Shown here: one piece after another, positions 8,393-16,038 of the stretch
Numbering within the stretch: the stretch's first letter is position 1
Layout of the letters: each line of letters opens with the position of its first letter
Assembly: GCA_035363115.1 (NCBI GenBank)
Contig: DAOSEM010000011.1
Span: 1-64,000 of the forward strand
Length of the DNA: 64,000 nucleotides
DNA from: Syntrophales bacterium
GTDB taxonomy: Bacteria > Desulfobacterota > Syntrophia > Syntrophales > PHBD01
Reading direction: 5' to 3'
The notes under the pieces: model-generated
What the model was told of the DNA's origin: nothing
The model's database searches: none
The model's input: the letters and a program-made list of their open reading frames with translations, nothing else
Program-made: the position numbers and the translations under genes

Positions 8393-8512
8393 GCCGCTGA
8401 AAAACGCCCCTCTGCTGCGTTTCCCTCGACCCTCGTTGCTGCGGCGTACGCTCGGGAGTACGCCTCGCGCCTCGGGCCGCGGGGGCCTTGCAGCCGGGCA
8501 TTTTTGAGCGGC
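8393..8512. repeat. Dispersed palindrome-ended repeat element, copy 1
   Basis: Ends GCCGCTGAAAAA (8393-8404) and TTTTTGAGCGGC (8501-8512) are inverted repeats with one mismatch. Read on the minus strand, the interior resembles the elements at 31.2-31.5 kb: a GCAAGG segment, GCGAGGCGTAC, a GTACG block, then AACGCAGCAGAGG. It fills the gap between two operon genes and encodes nothing. Confidence 0.75.
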
Positions 8513-8515
8513 CTC

Positions 8516-8971
8516 TTACGTCAATTCAAAGGAATCGATGTCCAGGATGTGAGCGGTCCGATCCTCTTTAAACACCGCCTTCACCCTTTTGCCGACTCCG
8601 ATCTTATCCAGGTCCTTCTTGACCAGGTGCAGAAATCCCACGTCCGATCCGTCCAGCTTGATCAGGGCATAGGCGAACGGTGCCTCCACCGGCTGCACCG
8701 GGTGGCCGTACCGGACGACCGTGAAGGCCTCGATCACACCCTCATTGCCAAGCTCAACCCACTCGTCCATGTCCACAAAGCAGCGGCTGCAGCTCTTCCG
8801 CGCCGGAACGTACACCCTGCCGCAGGACCCGCACCGCGTTCCCAGGATCTTCCGCTCGTCCCGGAGCGTCTTGAGAAACCGCCCCGCCGTCTCCCCGGCC
8901 CACCACGTGTACGGGACCGAAATCTGACCCTTCAGGGTCAGGGGCTCCACTTCCTTCAACCATTCAGACAT
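8516..8971 (-). CDS. DUF35 zinc-ribbon/OB-fold protein, partner of thiolase-fold enzyme (copy 2)
   Basis: A 151-aa DUF35 protein with zinc-ribbon cysteines at 47, 50, 61 and 64 (CGSC and CSRC), the same positions as copy 1 at 5543-6022, followed by an OB-fold with ALIKLDGSD. It probably binds one of the two thiolase-fold proteins encoded downstream. It is the second gene of the operon, 28 bp after the canonical thiolase. Its stop codon abuts the repeat element at 8393-8512, which separates it by 165 bp from the thiolase-fold gene. Keeping two DUF35 and two divergent thiolase-fold genes side by side suggests two specific pairs. Confidence 0.83.
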   Translation of the reverse strand: MSEWLKEVEPLTLKGQISVPYTWWAGETAGRFLKTLRDERKILGTRCGSCGRVYVPARKSCSRCFVDMDEWVELGNEGVIEAFTVVRYGHPVQPVEAPFAYALIKLDGSDVGFLHLVKKDLDKIGVGKRVKAVFKEDRTAHILDIDSFELT

Positions 8972-8999
8972 GGTTTTCCTCCCTCATGGATTCCTTCTG

Positions 9000-10226
9000 T
9001 TACACCTTGAGCAAGAGCGCCTCTCCCTGGGACAGGCCGCCGCAGATGGCCGCCACGCCGAGGCCGCCGCCGCGACGCCGCAGTTCGTACATCATCGTCA
9101 TGGCGATCCGGGCGCCGCTGGCGCCGACGGGGTGCCCGATGGCGATGGCCCCGCCGTTGACGTTCGCCTTCGCCTGCAGGGCCTTCTCCTTCTCCGGGTC
9201 CTTCCCGGCCAGGAGACGCAGCGACACCAGCGTGACCGCGGCGAAGGCCTCGTTGATCTCGATCACGTCCACGTCGTCGATCCGGTTCCCCGTCCGGGCG
9301 AACATCTTTTCGATCGCCTGGGCCGGCACGTTGGCCATGTACTTCGGCGTCCCCGCCGCGGCCTCGCATGCCACCACCTCCCCCAGGACCTCCAGCCCCA
9401 GGGAATCGGCCTTCCGGCGCGACATCAGCACGATCGCCGAGGCACCGGAGTTGAGCCCCGGGGCGTTCCCCGCCGTGACCGTGGGACTGCCGTAAACCGT
9501 CTTCAGGGACGACATCTTCTCGATGTTCAGGTTCTCCCGGGGCGATTCGTCCCGGTCCATCACCAGCGGCGCCTTGCCCTTCTGGGGAATCTCCAGGGGC
9601 ATCAGCTCCTCCCCGACCTTGTACTTCCCGGACGCATAAGCCTGGAAATACTTCCGGTGGCTGGCCACCGCCCACTCGTCCTGCATCTCCCGGGTCACCC
9701 CGTACTCCAGGGAGACATGCCCCGCGTCGGTGGCCACCGGGGCGAACCCCTTCCGGCCGTAACCCAGCTCGAACAGGACGTCTTCCAGCTCGATGTGCCC
9801 CAGGCGGCTCCCCCAGCGCGCCTTGGCCGCACTGGCGATCAGGGGAACGTTCCCCATGTTCTCCGCCCCCGAGGCGATCACCACCTCCGCGTCCCCCGAC
9901 TTGATGGCCCGGTAGCCCAGGCGCATCCCCGTCATGGAGGAGCAGCAGGCCCGGTCGATGGTCAGGGAGATGTTGCTCTCCGGAAACCCGGCCAGGAGCG
10001 TGATCTGCCGGGCCGGTACGTTCGTGTAAATGGCGTATTCCGCGGGAATGCAGGTTCCGTAATACACCTCGTCCACCTTCGCCGGGTCGAGGCCGATCCG
10101 GCGGACGACTTCCTGGAGCACCTTGACCCCCAGGTCGATGCTCAAAATAGAGCGCAGAACGCCGTCGAACCGCCCGAAGGGCGTCCGAACCGCGCTGACA
10201 ATGACAACGTCGTTTTCGTTCTTCAT
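9000..10226 (-). CDS. Acetyl-CoA acetyltransferase (canonical thiolase)
   Basis: A 408-aa thiolase with all catalytic parts. The nucleophilic Cys lies in DRACCSSMTG (about residue 94), INEAFA is present, GHPVGASG carries the catalytic His, and the second Cys is in AAICGGLSQG. It would cleave 3-oxoacyl-CoA to acetyl-CoA plus a shortened acyl-CoA, or run in reverse. The start is the ATG at 10226, with GAGGTGA four nt upstream; a TTG one codon earlier is less likely. It is the first gene of the minus-strand operon running down to position 1 and has a sigma-54-type promoter about 50 bp upstream. It contrasts with the two Cys-less thiolase-fold proteins in the same operon, so it is probably the true thiolase of the pathway. 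Confidence 0.92.
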   Translation of the reverse strand: MKNENDVVIVSAVRTPFGRFDGVLRSILSIDLGVKVLQEVVRRIGLDPAKVDEVYYGTCIPAEYAIYTNVPARQITLLAGFPESNISLTIDRACCSSMTGMRLGYRAIKSGDAEVVIASGAENMGNVPLIASAAKARWGSRLGHIELEDVLFELGYGRKGFAPVATDAGHVSLEYGVTREMQDEWAVASHRKYFQAYASGKYKVGEELMPLEIPQKGKAPLVMDRDESPRENLNIEKMSSLKTVYGSPTVTAGNAPGLNSGASAIVLMSRRKADSLGLEVLGEVVACEAAAGTPKYMANVPAQAIEKMFARTGNRIDDVDVIEINEAFAAVTLVSLRLLAGKDPEKEKALQAKANVNGGAIAIGHPVGASGARIAMTMMYELRRRGGGLGVAAICGGLSQGEALLLKV

Positions 10227-10282
10227 CAAGTCACCTCAATGTATGATTGTTGTGATTTCTGAATCATCAAACAAATATCGAT

Positions 10283-10298
10283 AACAATATCCATGCCA
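10283..10298 (-). promoter_or_regulatory. Sigma-54 (-24/-12) promoter for the thiolase operon
   Basis: The minus strand reads TGGCATG, four bases, TTGTT, against the consensus TGGCACG-N4-TTGCW: the -24 GG is perfect and the -12 element has one change (GT for GC). Transcription would start near 10273, giving a leader of about 46 nt before the thiolase ATG. A sigma-54 activator gene lies immediately upstream and divergent. Confidence 0.5.
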
Positions 10299-10353
10299 CA
10301 TACTATGACACATAATACAAGAGTATTATCGTGATGTTACTGAGAAGTGACGG

Positions 10354-10378
10354 CAAAATGTCAAACATTAACATTTTG
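10354..10378. promoter_or_regulatory. Dyad CAAAATGT-N9-ACATTTTG, candidate enhancer site
   Basis: Perfect 8-bp inverted arms at 10354-10361 and 10371-10378, about 70 bp upstream of the sigma-54-type promoter and about 100 bp before the activator gene. This is where an upstream activator site for the Fis-type helix-turn-helix of the neighbouring regulator would be expected. The surrounding 10.23-10.42 kb gap is AT-rich, unlike its neighbours. Confidence 0.45.
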
Positions 10379-10473
10379 TCAGTGGTCAAATATTAATCTT
10401 GTGTTGACACTACGATCAGGGTGTGAAAGGACGTCCCCATCGCAATCCGGATCGGGAAAGGACCTTGCTCTCC

Positions 10474-13400
10474 ATGAAAACCTTTCTGGCGGGCCTCTCT
10501 GAAGAGGAAAGAAAAGTCTTGTGTTATTTCATAGCATTCCCGGACTTCTTCTCCGTGGACTGGTTCTCTTCCTGGCCCCCGTCGAGGCTGATGTCGGTGG
10601 TCCTGGCGCTGGAAAAGGAAGGCTGGATCCGGGCAAGGCCGGGGGAGCCGGGGTTCTTTGTCTGGTCCGCGGATTTTCCGCGGCAGATCATCACGGATTT
10701 CCTGGACCCCGACGACCTGTCCAAGTGCTGCCGCAACGCCGTCTCCATTCTGCAGAACAACGCTCCGCTGGATGACCGGTCGATCCCGACCATCGCCCGC
10801 CAATGCCTCCTGGCGGGCGTCCAGGAGGAGGATATCGATTTCATCTTCAAGGCGGCGGTGATCGAAGAGAAAAAACACAAGGTGTCGTCGGCGATTCAGC
10901 TCTACGATTCCATCCTGGTCTTCATGGAGCGGTTCATCGGCAAGGAAGACCAGGAACTGTCCGACGGCAACTGGCTGACGTTCATCCGGGCCGTCGAGCG
11001 CCGCGCCTCCCTGTCGCTCTTCCATCCCAGCCTGAAGACGATCAACCGCCTGCTCCTGGCCGCCCTCGAAACCGCCCAGCGCCTCGGAGACCTGAAATCG
11101 CAGGCGTCCCTGGAACTCCTGATCGGCCAGAACCACTGGATGAATTTCCAGCACGACCAGGCCGTTGTGCACTTCAATCAGGGGTGGGAGATCATTCAGC
11201 AGCTGGAAGACGAGTCGCTGTACAAGAGGGGACTCAAGGTTCGCGGATTAACCTACGCCATAAAGGGCCAATTCTGCAAGGCCATCGAGGTGTACGAAGA
11301 GTCGCTGGGCGAGCTGGAATCGGCCGATAACAATGATTTCTTCCTCCTGGCTGCCCTGAACCTGTCCCTCTGCTATTCCGAGGTCGGCATGCCGCAGAGG
11401 GCCCTCGGCATCACGGAAGCCATCCAGAATCACTGCCAGAAGACGGGCAACCTTCCGCTCCTGTCGTTCACCCTCGTAACGGCGGGCATGATTCTCCTGG
11501 AAATCGGGCAGCGGGACAAGAGCCGGGCTTTCCTGGCACGCGCGCTCGAGCTCGCGGAAAAGGAGAAGGTCCCCATGGTCGAGGTCATCGCGGGAATCAG
11601 CCTCTCCGACGTGGAGTGCCAGAACGGCAACTTCCAGCTGGCCGGCGAATATTTCAGCCTGATCTGGAAAATCAAGAAATCGAGCTGGTATCACATCCTG
11701 AACTTCTTCCCCATCTTCGAGACCCCGTTCATCCTCCACCGGAAGGGGGTTTCCCCCATCGAACTGAGGCCGTTCTTCGATTTTCTGAAGCAGATCAACC
11801 GGGCCGACCTGAACCCGCTGATGTACGGCATTATCGGGCGCCTGCGGCTCGGCCTGCCGGAGAACCGGATGGCTCCCGCGGAAAAGATCGCGGCGCTTCT
11901 CGAAATGGAGGCCACCCTCCGGAAACTGGGCCCCACCTTTGAGCTGGCGAAAATGCGGATCGAGCTGGCCCGCCTCTACGATCAGACCCGGAATTCCAGG
12001 AAGGCGGAGCGGTACGCCAGGATGGCCTGGGATTTTTACCGGCCCATCGCCCCCGACTCCTTCCCCCCCGACGTGAAGCAGTGGGTCCCGAAGGAAAAGA
12101 ATGAGAAGGACCTTCGCCTGTTCAACCTGATCGTCGAGATGGGCGAAGCCCTGACCAAACAGGACAACATCGAGCGGCTGCTCACCAACATCATCACGTC
12201 CATCTCGCGCCTGATGGGATCGGAGCGGGCCGCCCTGTTCATCCGTGACCGAAGCTCGTCCGAGCTTCGGCTGGCCGCCTCCCGAAACCTGCTTCCGGAG
12301 GAAACCCGGGAGGAATCGTTTCAGGAGATGCTCTCGACCATCCAGGCCGTATTCGACAGCGGGGACGGGAAAATCGTGCAGCACGAGATCAGCGGCAGCG
12401 GGCTCTCCGATTACCGCCGCGTCATCATCGCCCCGCTCCGGCTGGAAAAGCAGACGATCGGTGTTCTGTACCAGGACAGCCGGTTCTTCTTCTTTGAGGT
12501 CGGCTCCAACAGCATCAAGCTCCTGTCCGCGTTTGCCTCGCAGATCGCCGTATCCATCGACCGGGCTCAGGCCTACGACGAGATTGCGCAGCTGAACCGG
12601 AAGCTGATCCAGGAGAACCTGTACTACATCGAGGAGATCAAGGAGATCCGCCCCTTCGGCGAGATCATCGGCGTCAGCGGCGCCATACGGGAGGTGCAGA
12701 ACCTAATCCGGAAGGTCGCCCCCACCCCGTCCGCCGTGCTGATCCACGGAGAGACGGGCGTCGGCAAGGAGCTCGTCGCCCGGGCGATCCACCGGGAAAG
12801 CACCCGGAAAGACGGGCCGTTCATCCGCGTGAACTGCGCCGCCCTGCCGGAGACCCTGATTGACAGCGAGCTGTTCGGCTATGAGAAGGGCGCCTTCACC
12901 GGGGCGATGAAGATGAAGGAAGGGCGGTTCGAGCTGGCGAACCAGGGAACGATCTTTCTCGACGAGGTCTCCGAGCTTCCCCTCGCGACGCAGAGCAGGC
13001 TTCTCCGGATCCTCCAGGAAAAGGAGTTCCAGCGCGTCGGGGGGACGAAAACGCTGCAATCCGATTTCCGGCTCATCACGGCCACCAACAAGGACCTGGC
13101 CCGGGAGGTCGCCGAGGAGAGGTTCCGGGCGGACCTCTTCTTCCGCCTGAACGTCTTCCCGATCGTCGTTCCGCCGCTCCGGGAGAGAACGGAAGACATC
13201 CCCCACCTGGCCATTCACTTTCTCAATCTGTACGGCTCCCAGTCCAACCGGCAGTACCCGGGGATCGCGGAATCGGAGATGCAGAAGCTGCAGTCCTATT
13301 CCTGGCCCGGCAACATCCGGGAGCTGTCCAACATGATCGAGCGCGCCGTGATCTTAGGAGGGGAAACCATCCGCTTCCCCGAGCTGGAAGCCGCCAGAAG

Positions 13401-13620
13401 GGGAAAGCCCTCGGCGGGAAACGAGGAGATGAAGCTGAAGGACATGGAAAAGGCGCACATCCTGGAGGCGCTGGAATCAACCGGGGGCAAAATCGGGGGG
13501 GCCGACGGCGCGGCGGAGCGCCTCGGCCTGAACCGGACGACCCTCATGTACCGCATGAAAAAACTGGGAATCAAGGTGGCGCGGCAGCGGACCGTCCTGG
13601 ACGAGGCCGCCCGTGCCTGA
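10474..13620 (+). CDS. Sigma-54-dependent activator with TPR-like and GAF domains
   Basis: A regulator of about 1048 aa. The first ~525 residues are helical and TPR-like (repeats around 140-525), a GAF domain spans about 550-705, and a sigma-54 AAA+ domain runs from about 735 to 970. The AAA+ domain has Walker A GETGVGKE (~757), the sigma-54 contact loop GAFTGA (~805) and FLDEVSELP (~826). A Fis-type helix-turn-helix (RLGLNRTTLMYRMKKLGI) ends the protein. There is no receiver domain, so it should answer to a ligand through GAF/TPR rather than phosphorylation. The ATG at 10474 has AAAGGA upstream; a GTG at 10423 would add 17 residues. It is divergent from the thiolase operon and is the likely activator of its promoter. 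Confidence 0.88.
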   Translation: MKTFLAGLSEEERKVLCYFIAFPDFFSVDWFSSWPPSRLMSVVLALEKEGWIRARPGEPGFFVWSADFPRQIITDFLDPDDLSKCCRNAVSILQNNAPLDDRSIPTIARQCLLAGVQEEDIDFIFKAAVIEEKKHKVSSAIQLYDSILVFMERFIGKEDQELSDGNWLTFIRAVERRASLSLFHPSLKTINRLLLAALETAQRLGDLKSQASLELLIGQNHWMNFQHDQAVVHFNQGWEIIQQLEDESLYKRGLKVRGLTYAIKGQFCKAIEVYEESLGELESADNNDFFLLAALNLSLCYSEVGMPQRALGITEAIQNHCQKTGNLPLLSFTLVTAGMILLEIGQRDKSRAFLARALELAEKEKVPMVEVIAGISLSDVECQNGNFQLAGEYFSLIWKIKKSSWYHILNFFPIFETPFILHRKGVSPIELRPFFDFLKQINRADLNPLMYGIIGRLRLGLPENRMAPAEKIAALLEMEATLRKLGPTFELAKMRIELARLYDQTRNSRKAERYARMAWDFYRPIAPDSFPPDVKQWVPKEKNEKDLRLFNLIVEMGEALTKQDNIERLLTNIITSISRLMGSERAALFIRDRSSSELRLAASRNLLPEETREESFQEMLSTIQAVFDSGDGKIVQHEISGSGLSDYRRVIIAPLRLEKQTIGVLYQDSRFFFFEVGSNSIKLLSAFASQIAVSIDRAQAYDEIAQLNRKLIQENLYYIEEIKEIRPFGEIIGVSGAIREVQNLIRKVAPTPSAVLIHGETGVGKELVARAIHRESTRKDGPFIRVNCAALPETLIDSELFGYEKGAFTGAMKMKEGRFELANQGTIFLDEVSELPLATQSRLLRILQEKEFQRVGGTKTLQSDFRLITATNKDLAREVAEERFRADLFFRLNVFPIVVPPLRERTEDIPHLAIHFLNLYGSQSNRQYPGIAESEMQKLQSYSWPGNIRELSNMIERAVILGGETIRFPELEAARRGKPSAGNEEMKLKDMEKAHILEALESTGGKIGGADGAAERLGLNRTTLMYRMKKLGIKVARQRTVLDEAARA

Positions 13621-13629
13621 CGCGCCGGT

Positions 13630-13645
13630 CCGGGACGCATCCCGG
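13630..13645. other. Short hairpin between convergent genes
   Basis: CCGGGA-CGCA-TCCCGG sits in the 38-bp gap between the stop codons of the activator and the histidine kinase. A 6-bp GC stem without a clear T-run; it could weakly stop or protect transcripts from both sides. Confidence 0.3.
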
Positions 13646-13658
13646 CCGTGCCGCTTTC

Positions 13659-15953
13659 TCAGCACTCCCCTCCCTCGGATGGGGATGACAGCACCCGGTG
13701 CAGGAAGCCGGACAACTCTTTCATGCTGTAGGGTTTCTGGATGAATCCCCGGCAGCCCGATTCCATGACCTTCTGCACCTCCCCCTGGAGGCCGTAGCCG
13801 CTCGACAGGACCACCCGGACCCCCGGATCGATCTCCCGGAGCATCCGGAGCACCTGGGCGCCGCTTATCCCCGGAAGGATCATGTCCAGGATCACCAGGT
13901 CGATCCGGTCCCGCTTCTCCATGTACATCGACACGGCATCCTGACCGCTCGCCGCCGGGTACACCGTATAGCCGAGCGCACCCAGCATCCGGGACGCCGA
14001 CTCCAGGATCATCGGCTCGTCGTCCACCAGCAGGATCCCCCCGCTCCCGGTCAGAAGATCCTCCGACGGCCCCTGATCCTCCGCCGGCACCCTCTCCTCG
14101 GAAGAGGGAAGGTACACGTTGAACGTCGAGCCCCGACCCGGCTCGCTGTATGCCTTGATCAGGCCGCCATGGTTCCGGATGATCCCGTAGGCCGAGGCCA
14201 GGCCCAGGCCCGTTCCCCCTTCCTGCGACCGCGTCGTAAAGAACGGCTCGAAGATCCGCTTCAGCGTCTCCCGGTCCATCCCGACGCCGGTGTCCGAAAC
14301 CGAGATCCGGACGTAGCTCCCCGCCTTCGTCTCGAAGGCCCGGGCATCCTCTTCCCGCAGGACCACGTTGCTCGTCCGGATGTGCAGGTTCCCGCCCCGG
14401 GGCATGGCGTGGCCCGCGTTGATGTACAGGTTGAGAAGAACCTGCTCCAGCTGCCCAGGGTCCGCCTCCACCGGGTGCACGTCCGCCTCCAGTTCCAGGT
14501 CCGCCTCGATCTCCTTCCGGGTCTCGATGAAGAACTGAACGCTCTTCCGGACCAGGTCGTTGACCGCCAGCGTCCGGACCTCGTACTTTCCCTCCCGGGC
14601 AAACCCAAGAAGCTGCCTCGTCAGGTTCGCCCCCCGCTTCACGTGCTCCTCGATCCGGCCCAGGCGCTTCGCGTGCGGATGGGACGGATCGTGCTCCATC
14701 TGCAGCAGCGACACGTTCCCCTGGATCCCCATGAGGATGTTGTTGAAGTCGTGCGCCACCCCGCCTGCCAACTGGCCGATGGCATCCATCTTCTGCGACT
14801 GGAACAGCTGCCGCTCCAGCTTCCGGCGGTCCTCCTCCGCCCGCTTCCGCTCGCTGATGTCCTCGATTGTCCCTTCATAGTAAAGGAGACGGCCCTTTTC
14901 GTCCTTCACCACCCGCGAGTTGATCGAGACCCAGACGATGCTTCCGTCGTTCCGTTTCATCGCGATCTCGAAATCCTCGACGAATCCTTTGTCGTCGAGA
15001 ATCTCGCGATACCTCTCGCCATCCCCGGGATTCGCCAGAAGATTATTGTTGATGCTGGAAATGCCGTCGACCATCTCCCCGGGCGATCCGTATCCGGCAA
15101 TGCGCGCAAACGCGGGATTCACGCTGATGAAACGGCCGTCGGCCGTGATCTGAAATATTCCCTCCACGGCATTCTCGAAGATGGATCGGTATTTCTCCTC
15201 GCTCTCCTTCAGTTCGTTCTCGATCTGCATGCGGTTTGCGATTTCCTCGCTGAGCAGCCGGTTCCGGTTGAGAACGGCAATCATCGAGGCGGAGATGGGA
15301 ATCAGAATGGCGATGAACAGGAGGATGGATCCGTACTGGACGTTTTGCAGGTTCTCCTGCTGCTCCCGGATGGCCCGCTGCATGTACATGCCGGTGCCGA
15401 TGTAGCATTGAAGCTCCGGGACCCCCACCACATAGGCCAGTTTCTCCTGCTCTTCGTGGACGCCCGGCAGGTGATAGTAGTATTTCACAAAGGATCCGGA
15501 GGGCCTGGCCATTGCCGCGCCGACGAGCTCCCGGATGATGTAGAGGCCCCGGACGTCCCGAAGGTCCCACTGATTCGTCAGCTCCTTGGCCGGTTCGAAC
15601 GGCTGGACCAGCATGATGCCGTCATAGGAGCTCATGAACACGTAGTTGTTCCCGTACTGGTCCTCATAGGTCATGGTGCGGACCAGTGTCCGGATCCGCT
15701 TCAGGGCCTCGGCGGGCTGCATCGTCCCGGCGCGGACCTGGGACAGCACCGGCTCCACGGCGTTCCGGGCGATGGAGACGATCTGGATGAGATTCTGGCG
15801 GTGCTGGACTTCCACGAGGTCGAACAGGGAGTTCATCCAGTGCTGGTACACGATGAAAAAGGCGCCGATGGAGAGGCCTGCGAGGAGGGCGATGGCAAGA
15901 AGGGGCTTCAGCAGGAGGTATTTGCCCTTTTCTTTTTGCATATCCGTTTTCAC
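13659..15953 (-). CDS. Hybrid histidine kinase: sCache, PAS, HisKA, HATPase, receiver
   Basis: A 764-aa membrane sensor. A transmembrane helix (about 14-37) and a second one (about 208-227) frame an outside domain of the single-Cache type. A PAS domain follows (about 255-370), then HisKA with the phospho-accepting His401 in GGVAHDFNN, a HATPase with DTGVGMD and GGTGLGLASA, and a C-terminal receiver with acidic DDE and ILDMILPG (phospho-acceptor Asp). The start is a GTG at 15953 directly behind GGAGGTGGAGG. It would sense a small outside molecule and phosphorylate its own receiver; no separate output protein is encoded beside it. Its transmitter and receiver are essentially identical to those of the next kinase (16039-19146) because of a 1.1-kb DNA repeat. 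Confidence 0.9.
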   Translation of the reverse strand: MKTDMQKEKGKYLLLKPLLAIALLAGLSIGAFFIVYQHWMNSLFDLVEVQHRQNLIQIVSIARNAVEPVLSQVRAGTMQPAEALKRIRTLVRTMTYEDQYGNNYVFMSSYDGIMLVQPFEPAKELTNQWDLRDVRGLYIIRELVGAAMARPSGSFVKYYYHLPGVHEEQEKLAYVVGVPELQCYIGTGMYMQRAIREQQENLQNVQYGSILLFIAILIPISASMIAVLNRNRLLSEEIANRMQIENELKESEEKYRSIFENAVEGIFQITADGRFISVNPAFARIAGYGSPGEMVDGISSINNNLLANPGDGERYREILDDKGFVEDFEIAMKRNDGSIVWVSINSRVVKDEKGRLLYYEGTIEDISERKRAEEDRRKLERQLFQSQKMDAIGQLAGGVAHDFNNILMGIQGNVSLLQMEHDPSHPHAKRLGRIEEHVKRGANLTRQLLGFAREGKYEVRTLAVNDLVRKSVQFFIETRKEIEADLELEADVHPVEADPGQLEQVLLNLYINAGHAMPRGGNLHIRTSNVVLREEDARAFETKAGSYVRISVSDTGVGMDRETLKRIFEPFFTTRSQEGGTGLGLASAYGIIRNHGGLIKAYSEPGRGSTFNVYLPSSEERVPAEDQGPSEDLLTGSGGILLVDDEPMILESASRMLGALGYTVYPAASGQDAVSMYMEKRDRIDLVILDMILPGISGAQVLRMLREIDPGVRVVLSSGYGLQGEVQKVMESGCRGFIQKPYSMKELSGFLHRVLSSPSEGGEC
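13710..14838. repeat. 1129-bp direct repeat, copy A (inside the 764-aa kinase gene)
   Basis: Matches 16117-17245 at a constant offset of 2407 bp with no gaps. I saw five substitutions (at 13761, 14766, 14771, 14784 and 14807 of this copy), four of them near one end. It covers the HisKA, HATPase and receiver coding part. The translated stretches look identical, so the copying or gene conversion is recent. Confidence 0.95.
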
Positions 15954-16038
15954 CCTCCACCTCCACTCCCTACCGGAAAGGGCATGTTCGATATACCCGC
16001 TGCCGGGCGGAAAGGCTCCCGGTATTGGACTGCATCGT

